A DNA stretch of 64,000 nucleotides from contig NZ_CP123872.1 in NCBI RefSeq assembly GCF_031598375.1, forward strand, positions 124,001 to 188,000, read 5' to 3'. Origin of the DNA: Temperatibacter marinus. GTDB lineage: Bacteria; Pseudomonadota; Alphaproteobacteria; Sphingomonadales; Kordiimonadaceae. A program made the position numbers and the translations under genes. The notes beneath the pieces are model-generated. The model was not told the DNA's origin, did no database searches, and saw only the letters and a list, made by a program, of their open reading frames with translations. Of the stretch, positions 33,482-40,659 are shown piece by piece. Position 1 is the stretch's first letter; each line of letters opens with the position of its first letter.

Positions 33482-34384
33482 CTACTGGCACTTTGCCTGT
33501 TTATAAAATCTATCTGCTCTCGCCCTTAAACGCGCAGAGACTTTTTTGTCCATACCATTGAACTCGGCCAGAATAGCACAAATTTGACCGGACTCTTCGC
33601 CTAATTTGACGAGAACATCGGCAAGATCTACAAGGGCGTCCGGATATTTAGTACTATTTGGGTAGGTTTCTATAATCGCGAGAAACTCTCCCGCTGCGAG
33701 AGGTATTTTATTTTGTCGTTGATAAACACGGCCCAACCAATAGCGCGCATTTGAAAGAAGAGAGGACGACGGATTGGCCTCAATAAACTGTTTCAATGCA
33801 ACCTCCCCATTAGGTAGGTCTTGCTTATGAATGAAGGAAAAAGCAAAGTCATATTGTTGTTTATCTGTGCCTTCCGGCAAGGTGATCGCTGTGCTTACAC
33901 CCTCATTTACAAGTGCTTCTGGTGCCCGATTTGTTGGGGTTGTAGCTTCGACTGTTGATGAAGATTCTATAGCTGTAGAATCTACATTGGTCGCGTTCTG
34001 TTCAGACTGACCTGCATCCTCGGTAGGAACTTCTGTCGCAGGGGCCGCTTTTAAAGCTTGAAGCTGGAAAGCCATTTCCTGCCTTAACCCATCAATCTCC
34101 GTAGAAAATTGTCGCTGACGTTCTTCCATTTCCTCTAGGCGCCCGGTCAGGGCCCTAAGCTGACGCTCAAGAGACGTCATCTTGGCAGACATATCAGCAA
34201 TGATAATGCGCATCTTTTTGCCGTCACCATCGGCAGCTCGCTTAAGATCAATCTTTAGCTGTTGGACAAGTAGATCGAGATTCGTGATTTTTGCATTCAA
34301 TTCTTTTCGGCTCTGAGCATGAGCGTCCCCAACCGAAAAAATGGTTCCTGAAACAAGCAAAACAACTGCAAGAAAAATACGCAT
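33482..34384 (-). CDS. cpoB: Cell division coordinator CpoB (YbgF)
   Basis: A 300-residue periplasmic protein with a signal peptide (about 1-24, ending A-H-A-Q), an N-terminal coiled coil (about 30-115) that trimerises in E. coli YbgF, an acidic Thr/Ser linker (about 115-170), and TPR repeats (about 175-295: Y-D-F-A-F-S-F-I-H-K-Q, A-R-Y-W-L-G-R-V-Y). It tunes PBP1B-LpoB with Tol-Pal at the septum. ATG 34384 is used since it begins at the signal peptide; ATG 34411 would lie beside the hairpin at 34416-34457. It follows pal, as in other Proteobacteria. Confidence 0.92.
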   Translation of the reverse strand: MRIFLAVVLLVSGTIFSVGDAHAQSRKELNAKITNLDLLVQQLKIDLKRAADGDGKKMRIIIADMSAKMTSLERQLRALTGRLEEMEERQRQFSTEIDGLRQEMAFQLQALKAAPATEVPTEDAGQSEQNATNVDSTAIESSSTVEATTPTNRAPEALVNEGVSTAITLPEGTDKQQYDFAFSFIHKQDLPNGEVALKQFIEANPSSSLLSNARYWLGRVYQRQNKIPLAAGEFLAIIETYPNSTKYPDALVDLADVLVKLGEESGQICAILAEFNGMDKKVSARLRARADRFYKQAKCQ

Positions 34385-34415
34385 ATAACTCTCTACCCTA
34401 TTGCTATTCATGAAT

Positions 34416-34457
34416 CTGCCCCGCCCAGAATGCCATAAGGGGTCCGGAGCGGGGCAG
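34416..34457 (-). other. Intercistronic hairpin between pal and cpoB
   Basis: A perfect 9-bp GC-rich stem CTGCCCCGC / GCGGGGCAG with a 24-base loop and no T-run. It sits between the pal stop and the cpoB start and may stabilise the pal end of the mRNA or reduce cpoB expression. Its edge is 5 bases from ATG 34411, which argues against that start. Confidence 0.6.
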
Positions 34458-34482
34458 TTAAATTCTTAGTCTTTGGCAGTGA

Positions 34483-35058
34483 TTATCTAATCACCAAAAC
34501 ACCGCGACGGTTTTTAGACCACACACCTTCACCAGTCCCAACTTCTACTGGACGTTCTTTACCGTAGCTGATTGTTGTCAGACGATCCGCAGAGACATCA
34601 AGGGCAAGAAGGTAGTTCTTAACAGCGATCGCACGACGCTCACCAAGTGCTAAGTTATACTCACGTGTTCCGCGCTCATCACAGTGACCTTCAATCGCAA
34701 CACTAACATCCCCATAATGATTTAACCATTCAGCTTGTCTTTGAAGAATACGACGAGCAGCATCCGTTAGTTCATCGCTATCATAGGCGAACAAGACACG
34801 ATCAGCGCCAGCATACATCTCAATCCCTTTGGCATCTTTAGAATACCATGTCTCAAGCTCTCTTTGCTCTGCAAGTTGAGTTTCCGTCATTTGCGGATTG
34901 TTAACCCCAGAAATATTTTCACCGTTATTTGACTGAACATCGACCTGTTGATTTTCAGTGGATTTATTCATATCACTGGAATCATTAGAGCATGCTGCTA
35001 CCATGAGTGTTGCTGCTGCCACTGCTACAACTTTAAGTCTTGTGCGATTAAATGTCAT
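34483..35058 (-). CDS. pal: Peptidoglycan-associated lipoprotein Pal
   Basis: A 191-residue outer-membrane lipoprotein. The lipobox L-M-V-A-A-C has Cys23 for lipidation, followed by a Ser/Asn/Gln-rich disordered linker (24-75) and an OmpA-like peptidoglycan-binding domain (about 85-190) with F-A-Y-D-S-D-E-L, E-G-H-C-D-E-R-G-T-R-E-Y-N and L-G-E-R-R-A. GGAGGACA is well placed before the ATG. The usual upstream partners tolQ, tolR, tolA and tolB are absent: 315 bases upstream a divergent ygfZ begins. The Tol motor genes must be elsewhere. Confidence 0.95.
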   Translation of the reverse strand: MTFNRTRLKVVAVAAATLMVAACSNDSSDMNKSTENQQVDVQSNNGENISGVNNPQMTETQLAEQRELETWYSKDAKGIEMYAGADRVLFAYDSDELTDAARRILQRQAEWLNHYGDVSVAIEGHCDERGTREYNLALGERRAIAVKNYLLALDVSADRLTTISYGKERPVEVGTGEGVWSKNRRGVLVIR

Positions 35059-35373
35059 TCTTTGTCCTCCAAATAAGGGTATTGCCCCGGAATGGTATCA
35101 TTATAATGTGCAAAGTAAGCCTTTCGCTTTAAAAGCTTAGCTAATTGCGATTCACTATAACCACGCATTTCACCAAAGACAAGCACCAGATTGCCCTTAA
35201 AACAATGTTTTTTATAACGATTTAGTGATTTATAGCAACTGAACGACAAAAGTATGACAATCTCATAAAATTTTAATGATTTTATCGCACTTACCATCCT
35301 CTGAAAGATAGAAACTGTTGAATCTGCCCCAGAGGCGCTTATATGATGAGAATAGTTGAAAAAGGATCTATTT
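35059..35373. other. Divergent intergenic region pal / ygfZ
   Basis: About 315 bases, AT-rich, with no gene I can support. It should hold the promoters of pal (leftward) and ygfZ (rightward). A Shine-Dalgarno TTTGGAGGACAAAG for pal and AAAGGATC for ygfZ are visible at the two ends; otherwise nothing distinctive was seen. Confidence 0.5.
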
Positions 35374-36186
35374 ATGACACAAGCACTCATGCTCAAAAAC
35401 AGAGGTCTTCTCAAGCTGACTGGCGAGGAGAGAAAGAGCTTTTTGCAAGGTCTTGTCACATCTGACATGGACCGTCTTACACCGCAATCACCGCTTTATG
35501 CTGCTTTTCTAACCCCTCAAGGAAAATATCTTTTTGATTTCATCCTCTACGAGCTAGACGACGCGATCCTAGTTGATTGTGAACTCTCACGGGCCGAAGA
35601 TCTTTGGAAACGCTTAATGATGTTTAAATTACGGGCAAAGGTGGAGATTGGGAACCTTTCTGATGAATCAAGAATTTGGGCTTTGTGGGGGGACGATGAC
35701 ATCCCCTATCCTACTTTCACTGATCCAAGGCACTGGAAATTAGGCCGCCGCGGGATTATTCCTAAAGGCATCAACTTAACGCTTGGCGATGAAATCGCTC
35801 ACAGCCTTGATCCTCTCAAAGCGGAAGATTATGAAGTTGAGCGCTTAACACTGGGCATTCCTGAAGGCAGTCAGGACCAGGAAGTTGATAAATATTTCTG
35901 GCTAGAATGCCGAGCAGAAGCGAATAACGGCGTCAGTTTCACCAAAGGATGTTACATTGGACAAGAACAAACGACACGCATGAAACACCGAACAACCATC
36001 AAGAAAAGTTTATTGCCCGTTAAACATCCAGGTTCAGTCGAGGCAAATATGGAAATCGTGACTGAAACAGGGAAAAATGCTGGTACCATGAAAAGTGTTG
36101 CACGACAAAGCGGCCTTGCCTATGTGCGCTTAAAATACAAAGAGGAGTCCTTAATTTGTAATGGCGTCCCCATCATCCTACTCTAA
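35374..36186 (+). CDS. ygfZ: Folate-binding protein YgfZ (iron-sulfur cluster repair)
   Basis: A 270-residue GcvT-fold protein (COG0354) that supports repair and assembly of Fe-S clusters in enzymes such as MiaB, using tetrahydrofolate. The signature K-G-C-Y-I-G-Q-E, with the functionally required Cys, lies near 197-204. F-L-Q-G-L-V-T-S-D-M near 25 and F-D-F-I-L-Y near 60 also fit. ATG 35374 has AAAGGA upstream and is preferred to TTG 35356. The gene stands alone on the plus strand, converging with the pseudo-receiver gene. Confidence 0.92.
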   Translation: MTQALMLKNRGLLKLTGEERKSFLQGLVTSDMDRLTPQSPLYAAFLTPQGKYLFDFILYELDDAILVDCELSRAEDLWKRLMMFKLRAKVEIGNLSDESRIWALWGDDDIPYPTFTDPRHWKLGRRGIIPKGINLTLGDEIAHSLDPLKAEDYEVERLTLGIPEGSQDQEVDKYFWLECRAEANNGVSFTKGCYIGQEQTTRMKHRTTIKKSLLPVKHPGSVEANMEIVTETGKNAGTMKSVARQSGLAYVRLKYKEESLICNGVPIILL

Positions 36187-36224
36187 CGGGGCACTGCTCT
36201 CTCTTATTAAACAACTAAAGAAAA

Positions 36225-36719
36225 TTACGATTGACGTTTTTCTTGTCCAGTATAGGGCGGTGGGTTGAGACGCCGTCTATCTGGTCCAGTATAGCTATCA
36301 GATGTAATAAATTTCTTCTGAACTGAAATCACCTGTTCCATCTGTTTCAGAACAACTGCACCAGTTATATCGCCAATCATCAAGGCACTTGCACCAGCAT
36401 TCCGGGCTTCTAAGGCTCTCTCCTTAGTTACCTCACCATCTAAATGTAAAATGATATCCGCCCTAGCCATCGGAGAATTTGTCATACGTACAAAACGAGT
36501 AAAATCAATGCCACCATGGGGCTCAAGGTTTGAGGCTAAGAAAAACATATTAACACGGCCGCCAGAAGAAGCCATCGCGTTAAGCGCTTCGCTGCTTGTC
36601 GATGCATAAGCGATGCGTTTGATGCCCTCAGACCGCAGGCTATTTGAAATGCCTTGGGCAACCTGCTGATTTGGTAGCGCAAGGACAACATTCAATTCGG
36701 ATAAACTTTTTTTGCTCAA
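36225..36719 (-). CDS. Degenerate CheY-like receiver protein
   Basis: A 164-residue protein with the alternating strand/helix layout of a receiver domain (about 9-130) but none of its catalytic residues: no Asp pair after the first strand (L-N-V-V-L-A-L-P-N-Q), no phosphorylatable Asp after the third (V-N-M-F-F-L-A-S-N), and no Lys near the end. It probably acts by binding a partner. The basic tail ends with G-P-D-R-R-R-L-N and G-Q-E-K-R, a motif pattern seen at the end of alphaproteobacterial single-domain receivers. Translation starts at TTG 36719 with GAGAGGTG upstream. It is separated from trcR by a terminator. Confidence 0.75.
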   Translation of the reverse strand: MSKKSLSELNVVLALPNQQVAQGISNSLRSEGIKRIAYASTSSEALNAMASSGGRVNMFFLASNLEPHGGIDFTRFVRMTNSPMARADIILHLDGEVTKERALEARNAGASALMIGDITGAVVLKQMEQVISVQKKFITSDSYTGPDRRRLNPPPYTGQEKRQS

Positions 36720-36795
36720 TTTACACCTCTCGAGAGAAAAACAAGTTTACAATCTCACCTTAAATTACACAAGAAATTCATATAATTGTCCAGCG

Positions 36796-36830
36796 AAAAG
36801 GATAGGCCTATCCCCACAAGCCTACCCTTT
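36796..36830 (-). terminator. Intrinsic terminator after trcR
   Basis: On the minus strand an 11-bp stem AAAGGGTAGGC / GCCTATCCTTT (one G-T pair) ends in four T, 18 bases after the trcR stop. The 14-base palindrome GGATAGGCCTATCC is part of it. Confidence 0.85.
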
Positions 36831-36847
36831 CATTATTCTTTAAAATT

Positions 36848-37456
36848 TTACGCATCTGCCGCTGTCTCTGAATCAACACTCAGTGTAACAGCAGGCTCGC
36901 TCTCGACCTTAACATCTTCGGCCGGTGCTGCTTTCTGCTGACGCGACGCTGCTAGCTGAACTGCAGCATCCAACTCTATTTGATTACATAGACCCAAAGC
37001 CACAGGATCCTTTGCAGAAATATTAGAAATATTCCAGTGTGTTTTTTCACGAATGGCTAGAATTGTTGGCTTCGTTGTACCTACCAGGCGACTAATCTGC
37101 AGGTCTGTCAACTCTGGATGATTCCGTACGAGCCAAGCAATCGCATCAGGCTTGTCACCCCGCTTAGAGAGCGGTGTATAACGTGGCCCTTTAGTTCTTT
37201 GACGCGGAGCAATATCAGCGACAGAAAGAACAAGGGCTGCAGATGGATCCGCTTGACAGCGGTTAATCTCATCCCAAGTCAATTGACCATTGTTGATTGG
37301 ATCTTGGCCAACCATATTTATCGCGACAGTGCCATCGGCAATGCCCTGAACCTCTAGTTCATGAATAGAACAAAAATCAGAGATTTGTTTAAATGTCAGT
37401 GCCGTATTATCTACGAGCCATACTGCTGTAGCCATTGGCATAAGTGGCTGAGTCAT
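36848..37456 (-). CDS. trcR: Cell-cycle transcriptional regulator TrcR (DUF1013)
   Basis: A 202-residue protein of the DUF1013 family, which is confined to Alphaproteobacteria. The N-terminal region reads the typical A-V-W-L-V-D-N-T-A-L-T-F-K-Q-I-S-D-F-C with a helix-turn-helix. The central R-Y-T-P-L-S-K-R-G-D-K-P-D-A-I-A-W-L-V and a second HTH (T-D-L-Q-I-S-R-L-V-G-T-T-K) follow, then an Ala/Glu-rich tail. The family is named for a proposed cell-cycle control role; targets are not known to me. It has its own terminator and stands alone, and is useful for placing the organism in the Alphaproteobacteria. Confidence 0.93.
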   Translation of the reverse strand: MTQPLMPMATAVWLVDNTALTFKQISDFCSIHELEVQGIADGTVAINMVGQDPINNGQLTWDEINRCQADPSAALVLSVADIAPRQRTKGPRYTPLSKRGDKPDAIAWLVRNHPELTDLQISRLVGTTKPTILAIREKTHWNISNISAKDPVALGLCNQIELDAAVQLAASRQQKAAPAEDVKVESEPAVTLSVDSETAADA

Positions 37457-37623
37457 CCTCTTTCCCCTTTAAATACAGGTGTCTTCCCAGCAGACCACCC
37501 TTTGGGTGAAACCTGCCCCTAAGCTTTATTGAGTTGTAAGCTGAGGGAGAAGACTAATCTTCATGCAAGGACACTAGCACTCAAAGTTGCGCCTGTCACT
37601 TGGAATCTGATCAGAGATAAAAT

Positions 37624-38598
37624 TTACACTGTGAGGATAATTTTCCCCTGGTGCTCACTTGTTTCCATGAGGGCGTGAGCATCTTCTGCCTGATCAAGTG
37701 GAAAGGTCTTATAGATCTGAGGGACACAGGATTTATTTTCAAGGAGAGGCCAGACCTTTTCATGTAAGGATTGTGCTATTGCCCCTTTGAACTCTTTATC
37801 CCTTGCTCTGAGGGTACTGCCTGTTAAGGTTAATCTTTTCAGCATCACTGGCAGCATATTCAAAGTTAGATTTGGGCCTTTTAAAAAAGCAATAGAGACA
37901 TGGCGCCCCTCAGGAGCCATACATTGGATATTTCTATCAATATAATCACCACCAACCATATCTAATACGACATTCACCCCTGCAGAACGGGCCTCCGAAA
38001 TGATTTGCACATAGTCCTCAGTTCGATAGTTTATAACTAAATCTGCCCCCAGATTCTTGCAAAATTCAGTCTTATCATCAGAACCTGCCGTTGCTATCAC
38101 ATCTGAGCCAAAGGCCTTGGCTAATTGGATAGCCGTTGATCCAATACCTGATGAGCCGCCGTGCACCAAAAGCGTATCACTATTTTCTAAACCTGCTCGA
38201 TCAAAGAGATTAGACCAAACAGTAAAATAGGTCTCAGGCAGTGCTGCTGCTTCAATAAAATCTAGACCTGATGGAATCGGAAGAACACATTCGGCATATG
38301 CAAGGCCATATTCCGCATATCCTCCGCCCGTGAGCAGGGCACAAACACGCTGACCAATGGCTATATTTTTTACACCGTGACCAACACTTTCAACAATGCC
38401 TGCCACCTCAAGGCCAGGAATATCGCTTGCACCAGGAGGCGGCGGATAAAAGCCCTGTCGCTGAACTATATCAGGCCTATTAACGCCAGCAGCCTTCACT
38501 GCAATCAACACTTCCCCTGAACTAGGGGAAGGCTTAGGGCGTTCTACAGCACTGAGCACCTCAGGCCCACCGGGTTTAGATATCTCAATAGCACGCAT
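37624..38598 (-). CDS. Zinc-independent NAD(P)H:quinone oxidoreductase (PIG3/QOR type)
   Basis: A 324-residue medium-chain reductase. The N-terminal GroES-like part includes V-K-A-A-G-V-N-R-P-D-I-V-Q-R and P-P-P-P-G-A-S-D-I-P-G-L-E-V-A-G. The Rossmann part has V-H-G-G-S-S-G-I-G-S-T-A near 144 with no zinc ligands. The family reduces quinones or enones with NADPH. It is divergent from a DUF1192 gene, a pairing frequently seen in Alphaproteobacteria. The start is at the edge of a short promoter region of 64 bases. Confidence 0.92.
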   Translation of the reverse strand: MRAIEISKPGGPEVLSAVERPKPSPSSGEVLIAVKAAGVNRPDIVQRQGFYPPPPGASDIPGLEVAGIVESVGHGVKNIAIGQRVCALLTGGGYAEYGLAYAECVLPIPSGLDFIEAAALPETYFTVWSNLFDRAGLENSDTLLVHGGSSGIGSTAIQLAKAFGSDVIATAGSDDKTEFCKNLGADLVINYRTEDYVQIISEARSAGVNVVLDMVGGDYIDRNIQCMAPEGRHVSIAFLKGPNLTLNMLPVMLKRLTLTGSTLRARDKEFKGAIAQSLHEKVWPLLENKSCVPQIYKTFPLDQAEDAHALMETSEHQGKIILTV

Positions 38599-38662
38599 TT
38601 ACATCTCCCTATTTATAGATATAAACTGCCAAGTCTTGACTGAACATGCAAGGAGAAGCGCA

Positions 38663-38854
38663 ATGGATATGGATGATTTGCCATTAAGGAAATCTGATGA
38701 GCTCGAAGCCCTAGAAAAACAGGACCTTTCCACCCATGGAGTTGAGGAGCTTGTGGATCGCATTGAGCGATTACATCTAGAGGTTAAACGAGCCGAAGCT
38801 GAGAAGGCCTTGAGAGGGGATAGCCTCTCTGCAGCAGAAGCCCTCTTCAAATAA
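38663..38854 (+). CDS. DUF1192 family protein
   Basis: A 63-residue soluble acidic protein with the family hallmark M-D-D-L-P-L-R-K near the start, then a coiled-coil helix (about 15-50, V-E-E-L-V-D-R-I-E-R-L-H-L-E-V). DUF1192 proteins have unknown function and are found in Alphaproteobacteria. ATG 38663 has AAGGAG at ideal spacing; the longer frame from 38636 lies over the Shine-Dalgarno. It is divergent from the quinone oxidoreductase. Confidence 0.85.
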   Translation: MDMDDLPLRKSDELEALEKQDLSTHGVEELVDRIERLHLEVKRAEAEKALRGDSLSAAEALFK

Positions 38855-38978
38855 AAAGGTCATCCGTCGAATATGTTGAATTTTAGTTTATTTTTCAAAC
38901 TAGTTTTGATATACACGATGAATATGAGTCACACTCATCATACCAACCCCAGATAATTGGAAATGTGGAGCTCTCATC

Positions 38979-39608
38979 ATGAGTGAAGACATAGCAGATA
39001 AAACGGTTAAACAGGCACAGGCTGATCTTGATTTCATTAAAGGAATTGTCGCAGAACATAATCCTAGCTTGAAAATTGCTGGCATCTTATATGGTTACGC
39101 TGGGCTTATCTATGGCATTCAATGTTTGCTCACATGGCTTGCTTTCTTGGGCCTATATGAATATTCAGGCCTCACAGCGCTCACGATTTCTATTTTACCG
39201 ACCATCATATATATTGCCATATGCATTTATTATGCACGCATAGACACTCCCTCCCTCAATGAAGTTGGAACAGCGTCACGAGCTGTGGGCTCTATGTTTG
39301 CCGGCATCGGCATGGCTAACACTGTGATGGCTGTTATTATTGGGTGGATGACCTATGCAAGACAGGATGTCTCTTTATGGATGTTATTCCCAATTGTGAT
39401 CTGTGCTTTCCAAGGGTCGGCATGGTTTACAGCAGCGATGATCCTAAGATATACATGGATGTATCTTGTCACTGCTGGTTGGTTCATTACCGCCCTTGCC
39501 ATGGGCATATTCATTGATAATGGCACGACATATTTCCTTGTTTTGGGGGCAGCCATGATTGGTCTCATGGGGCTCTCCGGACTGAAAATGGCTCGGTCAG
39601 GGAAATAA
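38979..39608 (+). CDS. Unknown multi-pass membrane protein
   Basis: A 209-residue protein with a soluble N-terminal helix (about 1-30) and six hydrophobic segments (about 38-60, 67-86, 100-122, 132-152, 157-177, 180-200). I recognise no known transporter or enzyme motif. It is followed by a winged-helix regulator gene after 5 bases, an arrangement of membrane protein plus regulator found in several bacteria. The regulator may control the membrane protein or respond to it. Confidence 0.75.
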   Translation: MSEDIADKTVKQAQADLDFIKGIVAEHNPSLKIAGILYGYAGLIYGIQCLLTWLAFLGLYEYSGLTALTISILPTIIYIAICIYYARIDTPSLNEVGTASRAVGSMFAGIGMANTVMAVIIGWMTYARQDVSLWMLFPIVICAFQGSAWFTAAMILRYTWMYLVTAGWFITALAMGIFIDNGTTYFLVLGAAMIGLMGLSGLKMARSGK

Positions 39609-39613
39609 TCCTT

Positions 39614-39922
39614 ATGAGCACGCCTGAGCTTCAAATCAATAAAATTAACGAGATCATACATGGCCGCATACGGTTGGGTATTATGGTATACCTTGCCAAT
39701 GCGGACACAGCGTCCTTTGTGGAACTGAAGACTTCACTTGAAGTAACCCAAGGAAATTTATCCGTTAATATTCGAAAGCTAGAAGAAGCTAGCTATATAA
39801 AAGTTGAAAAATCTTTTGCTGGGCGAAAGCCTCTAACAACATGCCGGATCACACACATGGGTCGTGAGGCCTTGTCTATCTATCTTGACACACTTAAATC
39901 TGTCTTATCCAATGTTGAATAA
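39614..39922 (+). CDS. Winged-helix transcriptional regulator (HTH_34 type)
   Basis: A 102-residue single-domain regulator. The winged helix covers nearly the whole protein: R-I-R-L-G-I-M-V-Y-L near 15-24, the recognition-helix region V-T-Q-G-N-L-S-V-N-I-R-K-L-E-E-A, then the wing V-E-K-S-F-A-G-R-K-P-L-T-T-C-R-I-T. This is typical of the PF13601 (HTH_34) group, related to MarR/ArsR regulators. It has no ligand-binding domain. It shares a transcript with the preceding membrane-protein gene. Confidence 0.87.
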   Translation: MSTPELQINKINEIIHGRIRLGIMVYLANADTASFVELKTSLEVTQGNLSVNIRKLEEASYIKVEKSFAGRKPLTTCRITHMGREALSIYLDTLKSVLSNVE

Positions 39923-39947
39923 AAAAACCGCAAGCTTTCACTTGCGG
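39921..39947 (-). terminator. Intrinsic terminator after hsp20
   Basis: On the minus strand a 7-bp stem CCGCAAG / CTTGCGG with a 6-base loop ends in seven T. It lies between the convergent regulator and hsp20 genes and mainly serves hsp20. Confidence 0.9.
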
Positions 39948-39972
39948 CATAAAATTTTATAAAAAGAGGCGT

Positions 39973-40437
39973 CTATGCAGCATCTACTTCCAGAGCGGTA
40001 TGCACGGCATCAGACTTACCATTTCGTATTTCAATCTGGCGCGGCTTTTTATGCTCAGGAATGATGCGCTTTAAGTTGACCACAAGAAGGCCATTTTCAT
40101 AGGCCGCATCTCCTACCTTTATGCTTTCGGCCAAATTAAATTGGCGATCAAATGCTCGCTTGGCTATTCCACGATGTAGGTAAGATCTTTCAGAGTTTTC
40201 AGGAAGGGATTCACTTCGGATAATTAATCTATTTTCCTCGACCGTAACAACAAGCTCTTCGGGTGAGAAACCAGCGACAGCCATTGAGATCTGATAGTCA
40301 TCTTCAGAAATTTTCTCAATATTGTAGGGAGGATAGCTACTGCCACCGTCTTCGGCAAAAGCTGTATCTAACATTCTATTTAAGTGATCAAATCCGATTG
40401 AACTTTTCATCAAGGGACTTAGGTCAAATCTACGCAT
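39973..40437 (-). CDS. Small heat-shock protein, Hsp20/alpha-crystallin family
   Basis: A 154-residue holdase chaperone. The N-terminal arm (1-40) carries F-D-L-S-P-L and G-F-D-H-L-N; the alpha-crystallin domain (about 42-135) contains Y-Q-I-S-M-A-V-A-G-F and G-L-L-V-V-N-L-K, close to IbpA. The final part (I-I-P-E-H-K-K-P-R-Q-I-E-I) holds a partner-binding I-x-I-like motif. ATG 40437 is used because it lies 7 bases from AAGGAG; ATG 40443 is one base away from it. A hairpin in the leader at 40463-40494 may regulate translation. Confidence 0.93.
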   Translation of the reverse strand: MRRFDLSPLMKSSIGFDHLNRMLDTAFAEDGGSSYPPYNIEKISEDDYQISMAVAGFSPEELVVTVEENRLIIRSESLPENSERSYLHRGIAKRAFDRQFNLAESIKVGDAAYENGLLVVNLKRIIPEHKKPRQIEIRNGKSDAVHTALEVDAA

Positions 40438-40462
40438 TATCATTCTCCTTCTTAAGCGAGGT

Positions 40463-40494
40463 GTCCCTGACAGCTATGGTCAGTGCGTTTGGAC
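40463..40494 (-). promoter_or_regulatory. Possible regulatory hairpin in the hsp20 leader
   Basis: The leader has a stem CTGAC/GTCAG extended by GTCC/GGAC across a 7-base bulge, ending 14 bases before the AAGGAG site. It resembles the layout of RNA thermometers in small heat-shock genes, but the ribosome-binding site itself pairs only weakly, so a ROSE-type switch is not demonstrated. Confidence 0.3.
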
Positions 40495-40659
40495 AAAGCA
40501 TATCTTCCATTTTGGACAGATATTAGGTTTCATACAGCCCCATCATTGGCGACTGTATATTTCATGTAAGAAGGGTGAAAAGAAAAACAAGAGGCAGTCG
40601 ATCATTTTTCAAAAATCATAAAAATAATCAAACTTCTCTTTATAGAGTTAACTCAATTC

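Noticed and set aside
34385-34411. Earlier start (ATG 34411) for cpoB
   Set aside because: It would put polar residues before the signal peptide and its ribosome-binding site would lie in a stable hairpin.
35055-35468. 137-codon minus-strand frame between pal and ygfZ
   Set aside because: It overlaps the ygfZ coding start and the pal promoter region, and its composition is not protein-like.
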